Assembly: GCF_000189635.1 (NCBI RefSeq)
Contig: NW_002476434.1
Coordinates: 248,001-312,000, forward strand
DNA: 64,000 nt
Direction of reading: 5' to 3'
Source of the DNA: Tetrahymena thermophila SB210
Taxonomy: Eukaryota > Ciliophora > Oligohymenophorea > Hymenostomatida > Tetrahymenidae
Shown: positions 25,572 through 38,951 of the stretch, in pieces
Numbering within the stretch: position 1 is the stretch's first letter
How the letters are laid out: every line of letters starts with the position of its first letter
Notes under the pieces: generated by a model
What the model was told of the DNA's origin: nothing
Databases searched by the model: none
What the model saw: the letters and a program-made list of their open reading frames with translations, nothing else
Position numbers and translations under genes: made by a program

Positions 25572-28526
25572 ATGAAGCCTAACAATAATATTGTGGCAAA
25601 TATTTGTATCTAGCTATTTAATTATTAATAACCTATTTAGTAATTGTTTTAATATCACTAAAATATAAATAGTTGATTGCGTTAAAGACTTAGATTAGTT
25701 CAACAATTATGGCAAAACATTTGCATAAAAAGTTTGTAAACAAAAAGCTAAAGACTTGGATGCTGAAGTAAATATTAATGAAAATATAAGCCATTAATTT
25801 ATTAAATAATTTAGCAACTTATTGCGCAAGTAAATGAAAATTTTGTACAGAGATTTAATGGAAAATAAGAAGACGCATTCTAACTATTTTTGAATATTTA
25901 TGATGTCTTTAAGCGAAATCAAGCTAATCATATTAGTTATAATATCTTTATGGAAGGCTTTATCAAATATCTAGTAAATTAAATTAAATTAACTTGTCTG
26001 ATCAATATTAATTGTTCTTCTTTATATAAATTTTAATTAAATCTTCTATTTTTATAAAACCAAATAGGTTAACAAAGGTGATATTTAATTTTTAGCTAAT
26101 TTAGCAAAAGATAATTGGAAGCTTATTCCTGGCGACGTCTTAGAAAGATACTTAGACTTCTTTTAAATAAAAGAAGCAATACCTCTTGAAGAGTAAAATA
26201 CATCATTTTAGGGTTTTTTTTAAATTATAAGTCACTTTAAGTATAAAATAGATTGTTAATTACTTGATTATGATTAAGAAAGTCAATGAAGCACTTAAAG
26301 TTATTGGCGTTTTTAATGTAAGAAATAAATTAGATATGAAGGAAATGATAGAAAGAATGGTCAATTAAGATAAAATTAATGAAGCACTTACTATAGTTAA
26401 TGATGAAGACATAGAATTACAAAAAGTACATATCCTTTGATTATTCATAAAATTTTCTAAAAATAATAGTTTTGTTTAGGTTGTTTCTGTATTAATATAT
26501 TTCTACTTCAATATAATAAATAGCACTTTGTGAATTAATTAATTTTTAAAAATTATGAAGACAAATGTATTGAAATTATTGAAAAGTACAACTTAAACTA
26601 TAAAGAATTTCCTTAACTTGTTGATAGAATGGAGAAAAAAAAGGTAGCTAAAATATTATAAGATTGCAATCAAAATTGGGAAAAGGCAGAAGAAAGAATT
26701 AATTCATAAAGTTAACTTTTATTTTACCTTGTTGACTTGTTAGTGCAAAAAAAGAAATACCAAGAAGCAGCCTCAATAATAAGCAGACACTAACTTAATA
26801 AAATATTCTAAACTCAAATTGATTCATTAGCATCACATTTTGAGTTAAATTAGCTTTTGTAAGATAAAAGCTAAAACACTATGCTAAATAGAATATTAGA
26901 GAGAGATGGGTTTGGGCCTACAGAAGTCCTTTGTTTCTTAGAATAGGAAAAATATCTTACTTTAGAAGAATGTGGAATAAATTAAACAGACGTTTACTTT
27001 ATCGACCAAATTAATTAAGACTTTAAGATAGCTGTTGAGATTTTAACTAAATCAAAATTGATAGGTTTTGACAGTGAATTCATTCCAAGATGGAATAAAT
27101 TTGAAAAAGGAGGTATAGCAACTCTACAGCTTGCCACAAATAATAAAATATTTATATTTGACACAATTAAGCTACTAGAAAATGAACAATTTCTTGATTT
27201 TGTGACATATTTATTTGAAAATGAAAATATACTCAAAGTAAAATTTATTTAAATTAATAATTTTAATTATTGTAAATATTCACAATATATCCAAATGAGT
27301 GTAATTAATTCTCATTAAGGGTTCGATTTTTCTATGAACATTTAAAGAATCTCTTTTTTTAATTTTTTTAAATAAATAGAAGTAAATAATTTAAGGTATA
27401 TTAAATTTTAATTTAAAAGATTGGTCATAGTATTTGGTAAGATATTAACGAGATGGATAAAACATTTAAAGCCAAAAAGGAAATGAAAATAAAAAGCTTT
27501 TAAGATGTAGGCATAATTTACAAAGAAGCTCTAAATTTAGAAAATGTATCCTCACTTAAATAAATGTGCTATTAAATTTTAAAATAAAAGATATCTAAAT
27601 ATGAGCAGATATCAGATTGGAGCAAAAGACCATTAAGAAAATGCTAAATTCATTATGCAGCTTTAGACGCTTTACTGCCTCTAATGCTGTATGAGCAAAT
27701 AAATTTAATGATTGAAAATGATAGTCTAAAGCTGCTATAATCATAGTCCTTAGATAAAAATAACTTGTAAATAATTTAATCTGATAAATTTTTAGTTAAT
27801 TTATTATATATATAAATAAATAGATAATATTCTAGTAAAACTAAATATAATGAATAACCTTTATAAGTAGGAAATTTTTTTAAATACAGCAATAGAACTG
27901 AAAATTTCTTTAAGAATAAATAACCAAAATTTATTGTTGATAATATGTTGTATAAGCTAGTAAAATATCTTCGAAATAGTGGAATAGATTCCACTTTTCT
28001 TTAAGATAAAAATTATAAATTAATATGTGATTTAAGCAACAAAGAAGAAAGAATTATCTTAACAAGAAACTCAAAATTTTTCAAATAAATTTTATGTTAA
28101 GCTCCAGTTTTTTTAATTTAAGAAACCACAAATACAGGTATTTAATTAATTATTTAACTTAAAAAATAAAATTAAATATTTTTATTTACTTATTATTATT
28201 TTAATTAAGAGAATCAATTTAAGGAAATACTTAATTTCTTCAAGATATAAGTAGATGACGGTATGATTCTTTCTAGATGCATTAAATGTAATGGAGACAA
28301 ATTAGAAATTATATCTTCTGAATAAGCTCATAAATATGTAGACTTTTACAATCCGAATTATTCTGATTTTTAGTTTTTCCAATGTGCTTCTTGTAAGCAA
28401 GTTTATTGGGAAGGTGAAAAGTTTAAAAGATCAAAGGAAAGATTTAATTCTATTGCATAAAATGTAAACTAAAAGTTAAATTCAGGTAGCCAATAAAATG
28501 AAGAAATATCAAGCTAAAAAGATTGA
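25572..28526 (+). CDS. EXD3: EXD3/Mut-7-like exonuclease with altered Mut7-C acidic residues (copy 2)
   Basis: Eight exons: 25572-25605, 25673-25767, 25815-25973, 26068-26192, 26242-26425, 26524-27237, 27420-28137 and 28210-28526. They give 781 residues, in phase. Exons 3 (159 nt) and 5 (184 nt) are exactly as long as in copy 1, confirming common descent. The DEDDy exonuclease is intact: GFDSEF, GHSIWQDINEM, HYAALDA. In the Mut7-C domain (IVDNMLYKLVKYLRNSGID onward), two conserved acids are replaced. EKDYQLL of copy 1 is DKNYKLI here, and TRDNKLF is TRNSKFF (Asn654). The zinc pair CIKC..CASC and QVYWEGE remain. So the second nuclease-like domain may bind but not cut, while the exonuclease should still work. 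Intron 26193-26241 ends in AAG; other acceptors nearby break the frame. The first intron (25606-25672) is inferred from phase. Confidence 0.9.
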
Positions 28527-28923
28527 TTTAACTACAAGCAATTTTTATTAAAATGTTAAATATTTATTTATAGAAAGTAAGGTGGAGTAAACAATTAATA
28601 AATTATTATGAATGATTTTAAAAATGATAAAAGATTTAATAAGATCTATTACAAATGTATATGTATATGCAAGTATTTTAAGAAGATAGATATTATATAC
28701 ATTATTCAATTTAAAAACTCTTTTAACTATTTACATAAATTATTTTAATTATTTTATTTATTTGTTTATTTATTTAAATTATTATAATAAATTTATTATA
28801 CAAATTAATTGAATTATTTTCCTTCTAATTTTTTTAAGTTAATTAATTCTTTAATTAATTCTCCATTTTTTTCTTGTCAAATAAATAAATAAATCTATTT
28901 TTGCTCATTTATTTATCAATCTA
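28527..28923. other. convergent intergenic spacer
   Basis: 3' ends of the exonuclease (plus) and the kinase (minus) face each other across about 400 AT-rich bases with ATTT-type runs. No other feature is seen. Confidence 0.6.
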
Positions 28924-31900
28924 TCAATTTTAGGCATATTATGAAGATGTTATAGCGAAGTTAGTAGGAGTTTTTACTTTGAACCATTCATCTTGAAGAA
29001 TCTAAATTAGAATATAAATTATTATTTAAGTTTTAATTAATTAATTAATAATATTACTTATTCAGGGGTGTATCTTTCATTTGAATTATGTCTTAATATT
29101 TTACTAATTAAGCTTCTAGCTTGAGAAGATACATGAGGTTAGAAGTCTAGCTTGCAAGAATTTATTCTTCTATACAACTCTTTGTCATCTTATCCTAAGT
29201 TTTTTGTATATTTATTTATCACTTAAAATTCTAAAACTTTAAATTATGTTTTGTAAGATTTTTTATTTTAATTTATTTTTTTTAGGTTTCTTTTTTATAA
29301 AAAATTAATTTTAAAATTACCTCTAAATGGAAAATTACCATTAAGAGCCTTGAATAAGAGTATGCCAAGAGCCCATGTATCGACTGGGAAGGTGTAGTCT
29401 TTTTTGTTAACGATTTCAGGTGCCATATAGCTAGGAGTTCCACAGAAAATGTTAAGTTTAGTTCCAGGAGCTAGAGCTATTGAGAATCCAAAATCAATCA
29501 ATTTAACAGTCTATGTGTTAGAATCATAAAGAACATTTTCTAATTTGATATCTCTATGAACAATTGATTTGCGATGACAATATTTCACAGCTTCTACGAG
29601 TTGACTAAATATTACTTTTGCTTCCTCTTCACATAATTTACGGTGAGGCTTTGATTTTATATGGGCATTTAAGGGAGTAGAACAAGGGTATTCCATTAAC
29701 AAATGAAGTTATGAGTTAGTTTCAATAACATCATAAAGTCTAATTATATTAAGATGTTTTATTTTGGATAAAATCTTAACTTCACGTGCAACATTCTTTC
29801 TTTTCTAAGGGTCTTAAAGTTTCTTTTTCTCATAGGTTTTAAGGGCATATTTTTCTTTTGTGTTTTAATCTTGAACAACTCTAACTACTGCATAAGATCC
29901 AAGACCTTTGATTAAATATGAAAATATATGATAAAATGTTATGAATGTTAAAATTTTTATACCTAAAACTTTTCCAAAAATGAATTTTTCAAGTGATTTA
30001 TGATATTGGATAGGATAGGGGTCTTTTTTATCATTAGATGAAGATGAAGCTGGAGCCTATGAAGGAATAGCTTTTTATTAAGAGGGCTAAACAGGTTTAA
30101 TTTGTACTTTTTCAGCATTTTAGACAGGATTGTGTGGAGGAGTGCGCTCTCTTTCTTTGTCTTTCTAAGCAGTTGTAGCATTAGAATAAGCAGAAGAAGG
30201 TATATAGTTAGTTGTATTATTTTAAGTTAAGTTATTATTGTTGCTTTAGCTTGAGGGATTAGGAATAGAGTAATTTTTTGTGTTGTAAGAATAGCTATTA
30301 GCTATATTGTTGCTAATGTTACTTTAATCAACTTAATTTATTACATTGTTTGATGATCTGGAAGTGCCTGTATTAGAATTATTTCTTAAAGAAGGATTTG
30401 CTCCAGAGACTGCTGCAGTTGAAATTGTCTGATCTGCTTATTTTACTCCTTAATTTTATTGTTAATTATTAGAAAGCATTTAAATACCCTTATCATCATT
30501 TGAATTAGTAATGTTTTTTCTACTGTTTTACATTGTTTCAAATTTATTTTTTAAAAGATTATCGAACTTTTTGAAAACGTTCTTCACACTTTAATCAGCT
30601 TACTGGAGAGCTTCTTCGTAGAAATTCTTTTTCTTAATAGAAGTGTAGGAAGAACTAGATTAGTTTTTCTTGTTAGATGTGTCATTATAAATATTATTAT
30701 AGTTAGAAGCAGGTGTTAAAGGAGATGCTTAGTTGTTTGAGGGAATATTATTTATGCTATTATTCTTTTAAGCACAAATTTTAGAGACTAAATCCTCTTC
30801 TTAAATAACTTTTTATTAAGTTTAAAATTAGTACCCTTCTTCATTAGATGATTTTTTATTGGCTGAGAAATCAAGATTTTATTTAATTTGTTAAAGTTGG
30901 CTTTGTTTTTAGTTGTATTAATTCTTTAAATCGCTTATCATTTACTAGAAATTGTTTTTATTAGAAGAGTTATTATTATTATTTTAAGTAGATACATTGG
31001 CAGGTTGCTAAAATTACTCTTCTTTAATAGCTTTATCATTTTCGTAAATATCTTTGCTCTTATCTCTATTTTCTTCATTGTTAAATCTAGGAGAGTCATA
31101 TAAAATCAAACTATTCTTTTTGTATTATTATTATTAATTTAATGCTGGATTTTTCTAATCAGTTGTGTTAGGTGATTTTTCAAGGATGTAAGAATTATTA
31201 TTCAGCTTTGTGTTTGTCTTTTAAGTGTTATAATTATTGTAATTACTAGTATATGTAGTATTGTTATTGTTGTTTGCATTATTATTTGTGGTGCTGCAAA
31301 TGGTTAAGTTATTTGTTGTGATATTATCTAAATTAGTGCAAGTTTCAAGCATGTAGCTTAATTGTTATTTTCCTCCTTTTAGAGGTGTTTAAAATGTGGA
31401 TAGCTCCTTAGAAACGTTATTGTTGATGGTAGAGTAGTCTTTTTCAATATAGTTATAAGAGAATTAGCTCTAATCCTTATCATTATGGAAATTAAATATA
31501 TTAGAAGAATCTTTATCTAAAAAGTTTAGATTGAAGAGGTTATTGCTTGTGTTGTGGATTTAGTTATTGCTGGCATTGTGTCCTATATTTTCAAAATTAA
31601 AAAAATTTTATATTAAATTAATAAAATTAGTAAATTACCATTGAAATTGTTGTTTATCATCATTGAAAGGTCTCTTGAAACATCTAAATTAAAAGTACTG
31701 ACTTTACTGGTGGATTTTTGATTATTAATTGGTGTAAATCCAAATTCACCTGAATAATTGCTAGCATTTGTATTCAATTAAATGTTTTCGCACCCTACTT
31801 TTTGTGTTTGCTTAAATTTGTTGCTGGATTAGCTTTGGATATTAAGAGGAAATTGCTATTCAACGGGTCCTTACTATGATAAATCATTTTTTGTGCTGCT

Positions 31901-33717
31901 AATTACATTTGCAAAAGCATTTTCTTAAGCCGATGATTAAATTTAGTAATTTCCACTATTGTTTGTACTGCCAAAAAGGAGATTTTTACTTGCAGTCATT
32001 GGGGTGTTATTACTAATTATGTTTTGATTTAAGTTAGAAGAATTTTTAACACTCTTTACCATGCTTTAATTGTTTTTATTATTTTATGGAGTGTTAGAGT
32101 ATTAGTAATGCAAATATTACTACTAAGGAGTCTATGTTTATAATTTTTTTGCAGCTGAGGAAGAATTAGTGGGAGTATAATTGCGTTAATTTGTATAGCT
32201 CAAGTTATTGCTGCTAAGATTTTGTAATGGAACTTTATCTTCTCTTAGTTACAACTATCCATACTGATTGATATAATAGTAAATTGTAAAATTTTATTTT
32301 AAAAGGAAAAATTACTTATTAGAGGTTGATGTTGTTTACATTTTTTAGAGGTTCTCTAAACTGCTAAGGAGTATTAGTTTGGTGGAAAACTTTTGAATTA
32401 GAAGAAGTAGATGAAGTTATTGATGGTTGGTATTTTCCTTAGGAATTATGGTGTTAAGATTATCCATATGACTGTGCTTATGATTAAGATCCTATATTTT
32501 ATGAGTTCTTGCTAAGAGATTAGTTATTAGAGTTGCTACTCTTAGTTTATGAAGGATTTTATTAGCTTTTACGAGAAGGTGTAAATGAGGTTTACTTAAA
32601 AATCTCTAGTTATTACTATATAATAGATAAATTTCCTCCTTATTGAGCACTAGTATTAGATTGATTTGTGTTCAAAACCTTATTTGTTGAGTATTTGAAG
32701 GGAGAAAGATCGTTTTTATATTTTTTTCTTTCACTAGGAGTACTATTTTCAGCAGCAATGTTATTGCTTTATAATGCAGCTATATTTAAAAAAATAAAAT
32801 TATTATCCTAAAGTTGTTGAAATAATTTTGTTGATTTATTTATTATCAAATTATCTACAAATAAATTAATGATAAATATTTGTTTATCTTACATGAATTT
32901 TTCAGGAATTTATCTATCAAATCCATAGTTTGAGTCTAAGGAATATTCTCGACATCTATAAACTCAAACTGATTCATACTCTTCTTTTAACTTCCACTGG
33001 CTCTGTTTCCATGGACAGAAGTAGCATTTCTAGAATTATACAGCTAATTAGAGCTATTGGCTATAGAAATATTGCTACTATTGTTCTAAGGAGTTTAAGA
33101 ATCTTATTCGTTAATTAACTGAGTGTACTACTTACTGCTAGTATTATAAGGAGATAAATTGCCATTTTTATAACAATTAGCATTGTAATTGCTAACATAT
33201 CCACTGAAATTGGAATTAACTCCATTTGCATTATACTTTTCAGATGAGCGCGGTGTTGTAGAAGTGTAATTAATGCTGTTTTTTTATTTTTTATAAATTA
33301 AATGTCGTTTACGAATTATAAACAATCAACTATAATCTCTTACTTTTAATTTTAAGGAATCTAAAAATGAGTTTGATTTGAAGTATTTTAGCCTTAAGCC
33401 ACAAAACTGCTGTTATTATTACAATTAGTGTTTATGTTGTTCATGCATTTTCGAGGAGAATATTTGGGTGTATGGGGCGATGTATCAATCTAATTTTTTT
33501 TTTTCAAATAATTGCTCGAATATGTCATAGGGACTGAGCTGCTACTTGTAGTCTAGCTATTATTGTTGAATTACCCACTGTTAGTAAGAAAGTTACTAGC
33601 CATTTAATTACTTGCAGGGGCTTAATTGTTCGAAAGTGTTTGATGGGTTACATTACTACCACTAACGTTATTGTAGTTAAACTGATTATAGTATTGCTAT
33701 TAATGCTACTTATACAT
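28924..33717 (-). CDS. Ser/Thr protein kinase (CAMK/SNF1-like) with very long Asn/Gln/Ser-rich N-terminus
   Basis: Eight exons read on the minus strand: 33717-33344, 33275-32893, 32779-32316, 32263-31639, 31582-29963, 29905-29321, 29194-29058 and 29001-28924. They give 1421 residues with all phases matching. The start MYKQHQQQYYNQF has an in-frame TGA just upstream. Residues 1 to about 1130 are low-complexity Asn/Gln/Ser/Thr. The C-terminal 280 residues are a complete kinase: FGKVLGLGSYAVVRV (Gly loop), YALKTYEKKK (Lys), AREVKIL (Glu), VHRDIKLEN (catalytic loop), LIDFGFS, CGTPSYMAPE, DTWALGILL. A closing lobe ends at ILQDEWF. All catalytic residues are present, so it should be active. The sequence is nearest to CAMK-like/SNF1-MARK kinases, but I cannot assign a subfamily. 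The kinase domain abuts the C-terminus, leaving no regulatory tail, so control probably lies in the N-terminal region. Confidence 0.93.
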
Positions 33718-35823
33718 TCTATTTTTTCAGTATATCCTTTAAGAATATTTAAAGTTGGTTGTAAGTAAATGAAAGTTTTTGTAATTTAGATTACGTTAAT
33801 GGAGTTTAAGATTTTTAAAATGTTTAGAAACGCTTTTCTTTATCAGATGTTGTGTAAGTCAGCAGTGTTATTCGCTGAGTATTAATAGCTTTTCTTTGTT
33901 TTTTTATTTTGTTTTGTGATTCTATTTAGAGCACACAAATTTTAAGTAAAAATAGTTGTTAATTTTTTATCTTTAATTTTTCTTAATCTTATTACTAACA
34001 TTTTTTCTTACATGACTTTCAGTTTATAACAACTATATTTATTTGTTAAGAATTGCATACACTATTTTTCTTTAAATATATTCATTCTGTTCATGTATTC
34101 CTTCATATTATATTGGAATTTGTGTGCATAAGTTCATTAATATTTAAGTATTCAATCTAATAAAGCAAAAGAAAGAGTGTTAATTAAAATTTAATTTTGT
34201 TTTAACAAAATTTATTTTTCTAAAATCAATCAAATTTGTTTGCTTTTATAAAGTAAAGCTAGTTAACATTTTTTACAGTTTTTATTTCAATATCTTTAAA
34301 TACCTCTAAGCAACCATTACAAGGATCCATAACAAAAATAATTAAATATTTATATAATTAAATTTATTGAATTGGTTATTTGAATATTTTTAGAAGCTCC
34401 TTCCTCAAACGATTAATAAGAAATCTAATGAGGTAAATTGTATATGGATAACAACCCAAGCCACTGAAAGTGAAACAAAAGATATGGCATATATCTATAA
34501 ATAAACAAACAACCCAATTTATTATACTTGATTGATATTTGCTTGCTTGATCTCAATAATAATTAAAGATTTCATTTTAATTAAATAAATTTAATTTAAA
34601 AAAAATTAAAGTTTTAATTAACATTTTTTGTTTATAATATTATCATTTTTTTAAGTATAATATATAGTCAATATTAAATATTTTTTTAAATTTAAATAAA
34701 CAATAGTTCTAAAATTTAAAGTTTAATAAAATTTTGATGAAGTATAAACAATATTTAATAATAATATGCACAAAATATCAATATTTTATTCTCAAAAAAA
34801 CGAACTAGATTTTGAATTTAAAAAATTATATTAAAATTAAAAGTAAAAGTTAAAAGAATAATAAATTAATTTTAAAAAATTTATATTTTTCTTTTATTTA
34901 GCTAAATAAAACAATAAATCAGATTAATTTGTAATTTAATTTTATCTTGCCTTATTAATTGTAAAAAAATTAGTAATCAATTAATTGATTTTGAATCAAA
35001 TTTTTTGCTTAAATTTGAAATATTTTAATGAATATAAACGCTTAGAAAGTCTTATATAAATATTGCATTTATGAAATTTTCCTATATAATTATTTAAATA
35101 TAGCTTGCTATTATTGTGTAAAAGAATAGATTACTTTTGATCAAAAGGCGCCTGTTAGAAAGGAAATAAATTATTTTTTGACAATCCTAAAGGTAATTAA
35201 TATTATATGTATGCATGTATTTATCCAAAAATAGATAAATAAGCCTGATATTGGCAATAACTAATAAAAAATAGATTGGTATATAGATAGATAGATAGAA
35301 ATTAGTGTGCAATATAAATAATTTATTTTAAGATAGATAATAATAAATATTGGAGAAAATGAAATCAAGTAAATAACTAAACAAATGTGATATATGGATA
35401 AAATGTTGGTTGTAATCAAGCTTTTTTCCTTTGATGAAGATCTATTTATTTTTTTATTGCTCATTGAAATTATTAATTGATTGATTGATTAATAAATGGG
35501 GATTTGCACATAACTTTCCTTTCAATTAAGAATAAGAAATAAATTATAAAATAAAAATAAATAAAGTGAAAGAAAGAAAGAAAGAAGCAAAAAGGTAAGA
35601 CAGACTGGGTTAGGTTGGGTGGAAGAAGAGAAAGTACAAACAATTAAAAAAGATAATATGATTTGAGAAAAAGAAAGAGAGAAGATAACAAAGAAGAAGA
35701 TTAATAAGAAGAAAAAACAAGGCATTCCTAATAAATAAAAATATAAAATAAAAGAAAAAAATAAATTTAAAAAGCAAAAAAAACTAAAAAGAAAAATAAA
35801 TATATCCAACAAACAAAAGTAAA
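33718..35823. other. divergent promoter region with purine-rich V-ATPase leader
   Basis: This 2.1-kb spacer lies between the start of the kinase (minus) and the start of V-ATPase subunit c (plus). It is AT-rich to about 35260. Then come a GATA microsatellite (35281-35298) and a nearly pure purine stretch (about 35540-35823, with GAAA repeats) just before the ATG. That is probably the 5' untranslated leader of the highly expressed V-ATPase gene. Confidence 0.55.
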
Positions 35824-37664
35824 ATGTCAGACAACGGTGGTGTTAACTATTTCTTCGGTTTCATTGGTGTAGCAAGTGCTTTAGTCTTCGCTAGTATGGC
35901 ATAAAACTTATTCTATTTTTCTTAGTTTGATTGAATATTTACTCAAACCTCCCTCTAAGCAGATACAATTATCTTTAGAATTATTCTTATTAGTTTAGAT
36001 TTACAGATGATCATCTCATTTAGTTAACTCTGGTCAAAAACAGAGATAAAAGGAGTTATCAGCAAGCATTCAATGTTTAGCCTATGAAAACAGCATTTTG
36101 CAGAAACAAATAATTAATAGCAGAATTACATAACAAAATTCCAAAAGATATTCTTCTTTTGCATCAAAAAAAAGGCAAATCAAGGAAAAGTTAATTAATT
36201 CAAACAAAGATAAGTTGGACTGGTTGGAGAGGATACTTTGAGGACTATTCAATCAATAAATCAATCAAACAAACAAGCAACTATCAATAATCAGAGAAAA
36301 GTTTAATGTATCTAAATAAATATTTTTAATAAAACAATAGACTTAGGTGCTGCTTACGGTACTGCCAAGTCAGGTGTTGGTATTTCATCTATGGGTGTTT
36401 TAAAGCCTGACTTAATCATGAAGTCCATCATTCCAGTAGTCATGGCTGGTATCTTGGGTATCTATGGTATGATTGTTGCAGTTATCCTTGCTTAAAAGAG
36501 TAATTATTTTTATTTATTCCTTTAATTTTATCAGCAGGATAGTATGGTTTTATCTATTACTTCGTTGGGTCTAACCAATCTTGCTTTTCATTAAATTCAA
36601 AATTTTATTCCAAATCTGCTATTTTTTAGCTACTCAATAAACTTTCATTTTTGTAAATTATTTGCTTAACTTTATTTTTAATTCAAATAGTCGATAAGAC
36701 CACTTACAACTCTTACTCTGCTTACTCTCACCTTGCTGCTGGTCTTTGTTGCGGTCTCTCCTCCCTCGTAATATTTACTTCATTTTTATTCACCCCCTTT
36801 TCAATCAATCAATCAATAATTTAAATTGCAAATGTATCAAATTTTAAATACTAAGATTCAAATTAAGCATGCACTTAAGCAACTTAATTTTCTTCAAATA
36901 AGTTCATCCATCATTACATATATTTCATCTAATTAGAAAAATCAACATTTTTTAAGAATAAACTCCTATAATAATATAAGACTAAATATTATTTTAGCTG
37001 CTGTTCGTAATAAATAATGTAAGATAATAATTAAGATTTGAATAAAAAATAAGCATTTAAAAAGGTGAACAAAAAAGAGATAAGAATAAGATAAGCATAA
37101 AATAGATTTAAAAATTATCAATAAAAAATCAATCAAGTAAAATTGATAGATTAATCAAATAAAAAGATTGTTTTATAAACTAATTACAATAAAAATCGCT
37201 TATTAGCAAATATAAAAAACCAGATCGATCATTTTATTTTTCAATTAACAAATTTATTGAGCTTCATCCTTGATTGATTGAATAATTTTATTCATTGAGT
37301 TATTATTATAATTCTTTTATAATTTATTTAACCTTCTAATAATAAAGGCTGCCGGTCTTGCTATTGGTATTGTTGGTGATGCTGGTGTCAGAGCTAGTAA
37401 TTTATTTATTTTTTATTATTTAAACAATGAATACATTAATAAAATCGTTTGCTCAAATAACTTCAAAAATAAAACTTAAAGAAGCAAATTGATAAAACGA
37501 TTTATGTTTAAATATATTTATGAAGCTAACTAAGATTAAATATTAACTTAATAAAAATAGATGCCCAATAAGACAGAATTTTCGTTGGTATGATTTTGAT
37601 TCTCATTTTTGCTGAAGCCTTGGGTCTTTACGGTCTCATTATTGCTCTTATTCTTTCTCAATGA
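35824..37664 (+). CDS. VMA3: V-type H+-ATPase proteolipid subunit c (Vo ring)
   Basis: Five exons (35824-35893, 36341-36499, 36691-36767, 37348-37396, 37561-37664) give 152 residues, the family's usual length. Subunit c forms the proton-carrying rotor ring of the vacuolar/endosomal ATPase. It has four membrane helices. Visible landmarks are [14 protein letters not shown] after helix 1, [51 protein letters not shown], and the last helix [19 protein letters not shown]. The essential proton-binding glutamate is Glu137. Introns are 35894-36340, 36500-36690, 36768-37347 and 37397-37560; the third ends in AAG. Codons are biased to GGT, GCT, CTT, AAG and TTC, as in highly expressed ciliate genes. 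Transcription is probably strong and constitutive, judging from codon bias only. Confidence 0.98.
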
Positions 37665-38951
37665 GAGATTTAGTATAAGCAAAAGCATGAATTAAATATG
37701 CTTTTAAATAAAATAAAATCCCAATATTAAATTTTTTTATGATAGTTTTATACATTTATTTGCGTAATAATATTAATAATAATATTATTATTGTGTTTAT
37801 TTTTTTTTGTTACTATCCTAACCATTCTAAAGTATTTTTATTCAAATATTTACTCTTTCTATTTCATGTTTACTAAACAAAACAAATATCTTTTAGATTA
37901 CTCTAACAAATCATATTAAAATTTACGTCATTCATTTCAAACTAATTTTGAATTTTCATCATCAAAAGAAAAAAATTGTATATAAATTTTTTTGTATTTT
38001 GGTTGATGCATTTCATTTCATTTTTTATTTTGTTTTAGTTGTATGTTTCATGCAAAAATTTTATATACAATCAAATACCAAAATAAAATTTAATTTAAAG
38101 ATTTATTATTCTTAAATAAAGCTAAAAATATTAATTTTATTAATAAATTTTCTAAACTGAATCTTTAATTTTTTAAAATTTTAAAGAAATAAAAGATTTA
38201 TTAAAAAAAATATTGATAAAATAAATAAAAAGATTATATCAAATAAATAAATTTAAATTAAATTACTTTAAAATGTAATTGTTTATATCTGAAATTATTA
38301 AAAGTTTCAGTAGAAAATCTAATTTAATTTAATTTATCCCAACATATAAAAATAAAAGAATAAATATAATCATTTTGTTTAAAAAAATATTTTAAAATAC
38401 AGAATAATAATTCCATTTGACATAAATATTAACAATTTATTTTTCCAATTAAATAATATTAAAAATTATAAATTTTATTTTTATTACTTGGTAATTAATT
38501 TATTGAATATTAAAATATTAAATAATAATTTCTTTATTTTATTTTTTTTCAAACTCTTATTCAATATATTCTTGAAGGTTGTTGTCATAAATTCAAAAAA
38601 AATACTTTAAACTTTCATTTCTATAAAGGAGAAAAAGAAATTAGATCATCAAAAAATAGTAGTTTAATTAATAAATTTAATCAACTAAAATTTAAATTTA
38701 ATTAATTTAAATGAAAAATTAATTTATAAAATCTTATGATAACATTTTTTTAAATTTTATTTTTATTTTTGTTTATTTTTTTGTTGTTTTTAATAAAAAT
38801 ATAAAATAAATAAAAATGAATTTGGCCAATAAAAATTAATAAAAGCGTAATGGTAATTTAGTAAGATAAATATTTTTAATTCAAAACATCTACTTCATAT
38901 AAAACAATAAAAATCATTTTTATTATTATATCTTGATAAATTAAAAATATT
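37665..38951. other. convergent intergenic spacer, extremely AT-rich
   Basis: Separates the 3' ends of V-ATPase subunit c and the PhoD-like gene. It is almost only A and T with long homopolymer runs. I see no coding or structured element. Confidence 0.6.

Noticed and set aside
35522..35812. Very hydrophobic 96-residue minus-strand frame
   Set aside because: It is the complement of the purine-rich leader of V-ATPase subunit c. Phe/Leu/Ser codons arise simply from pyrimidine runs.
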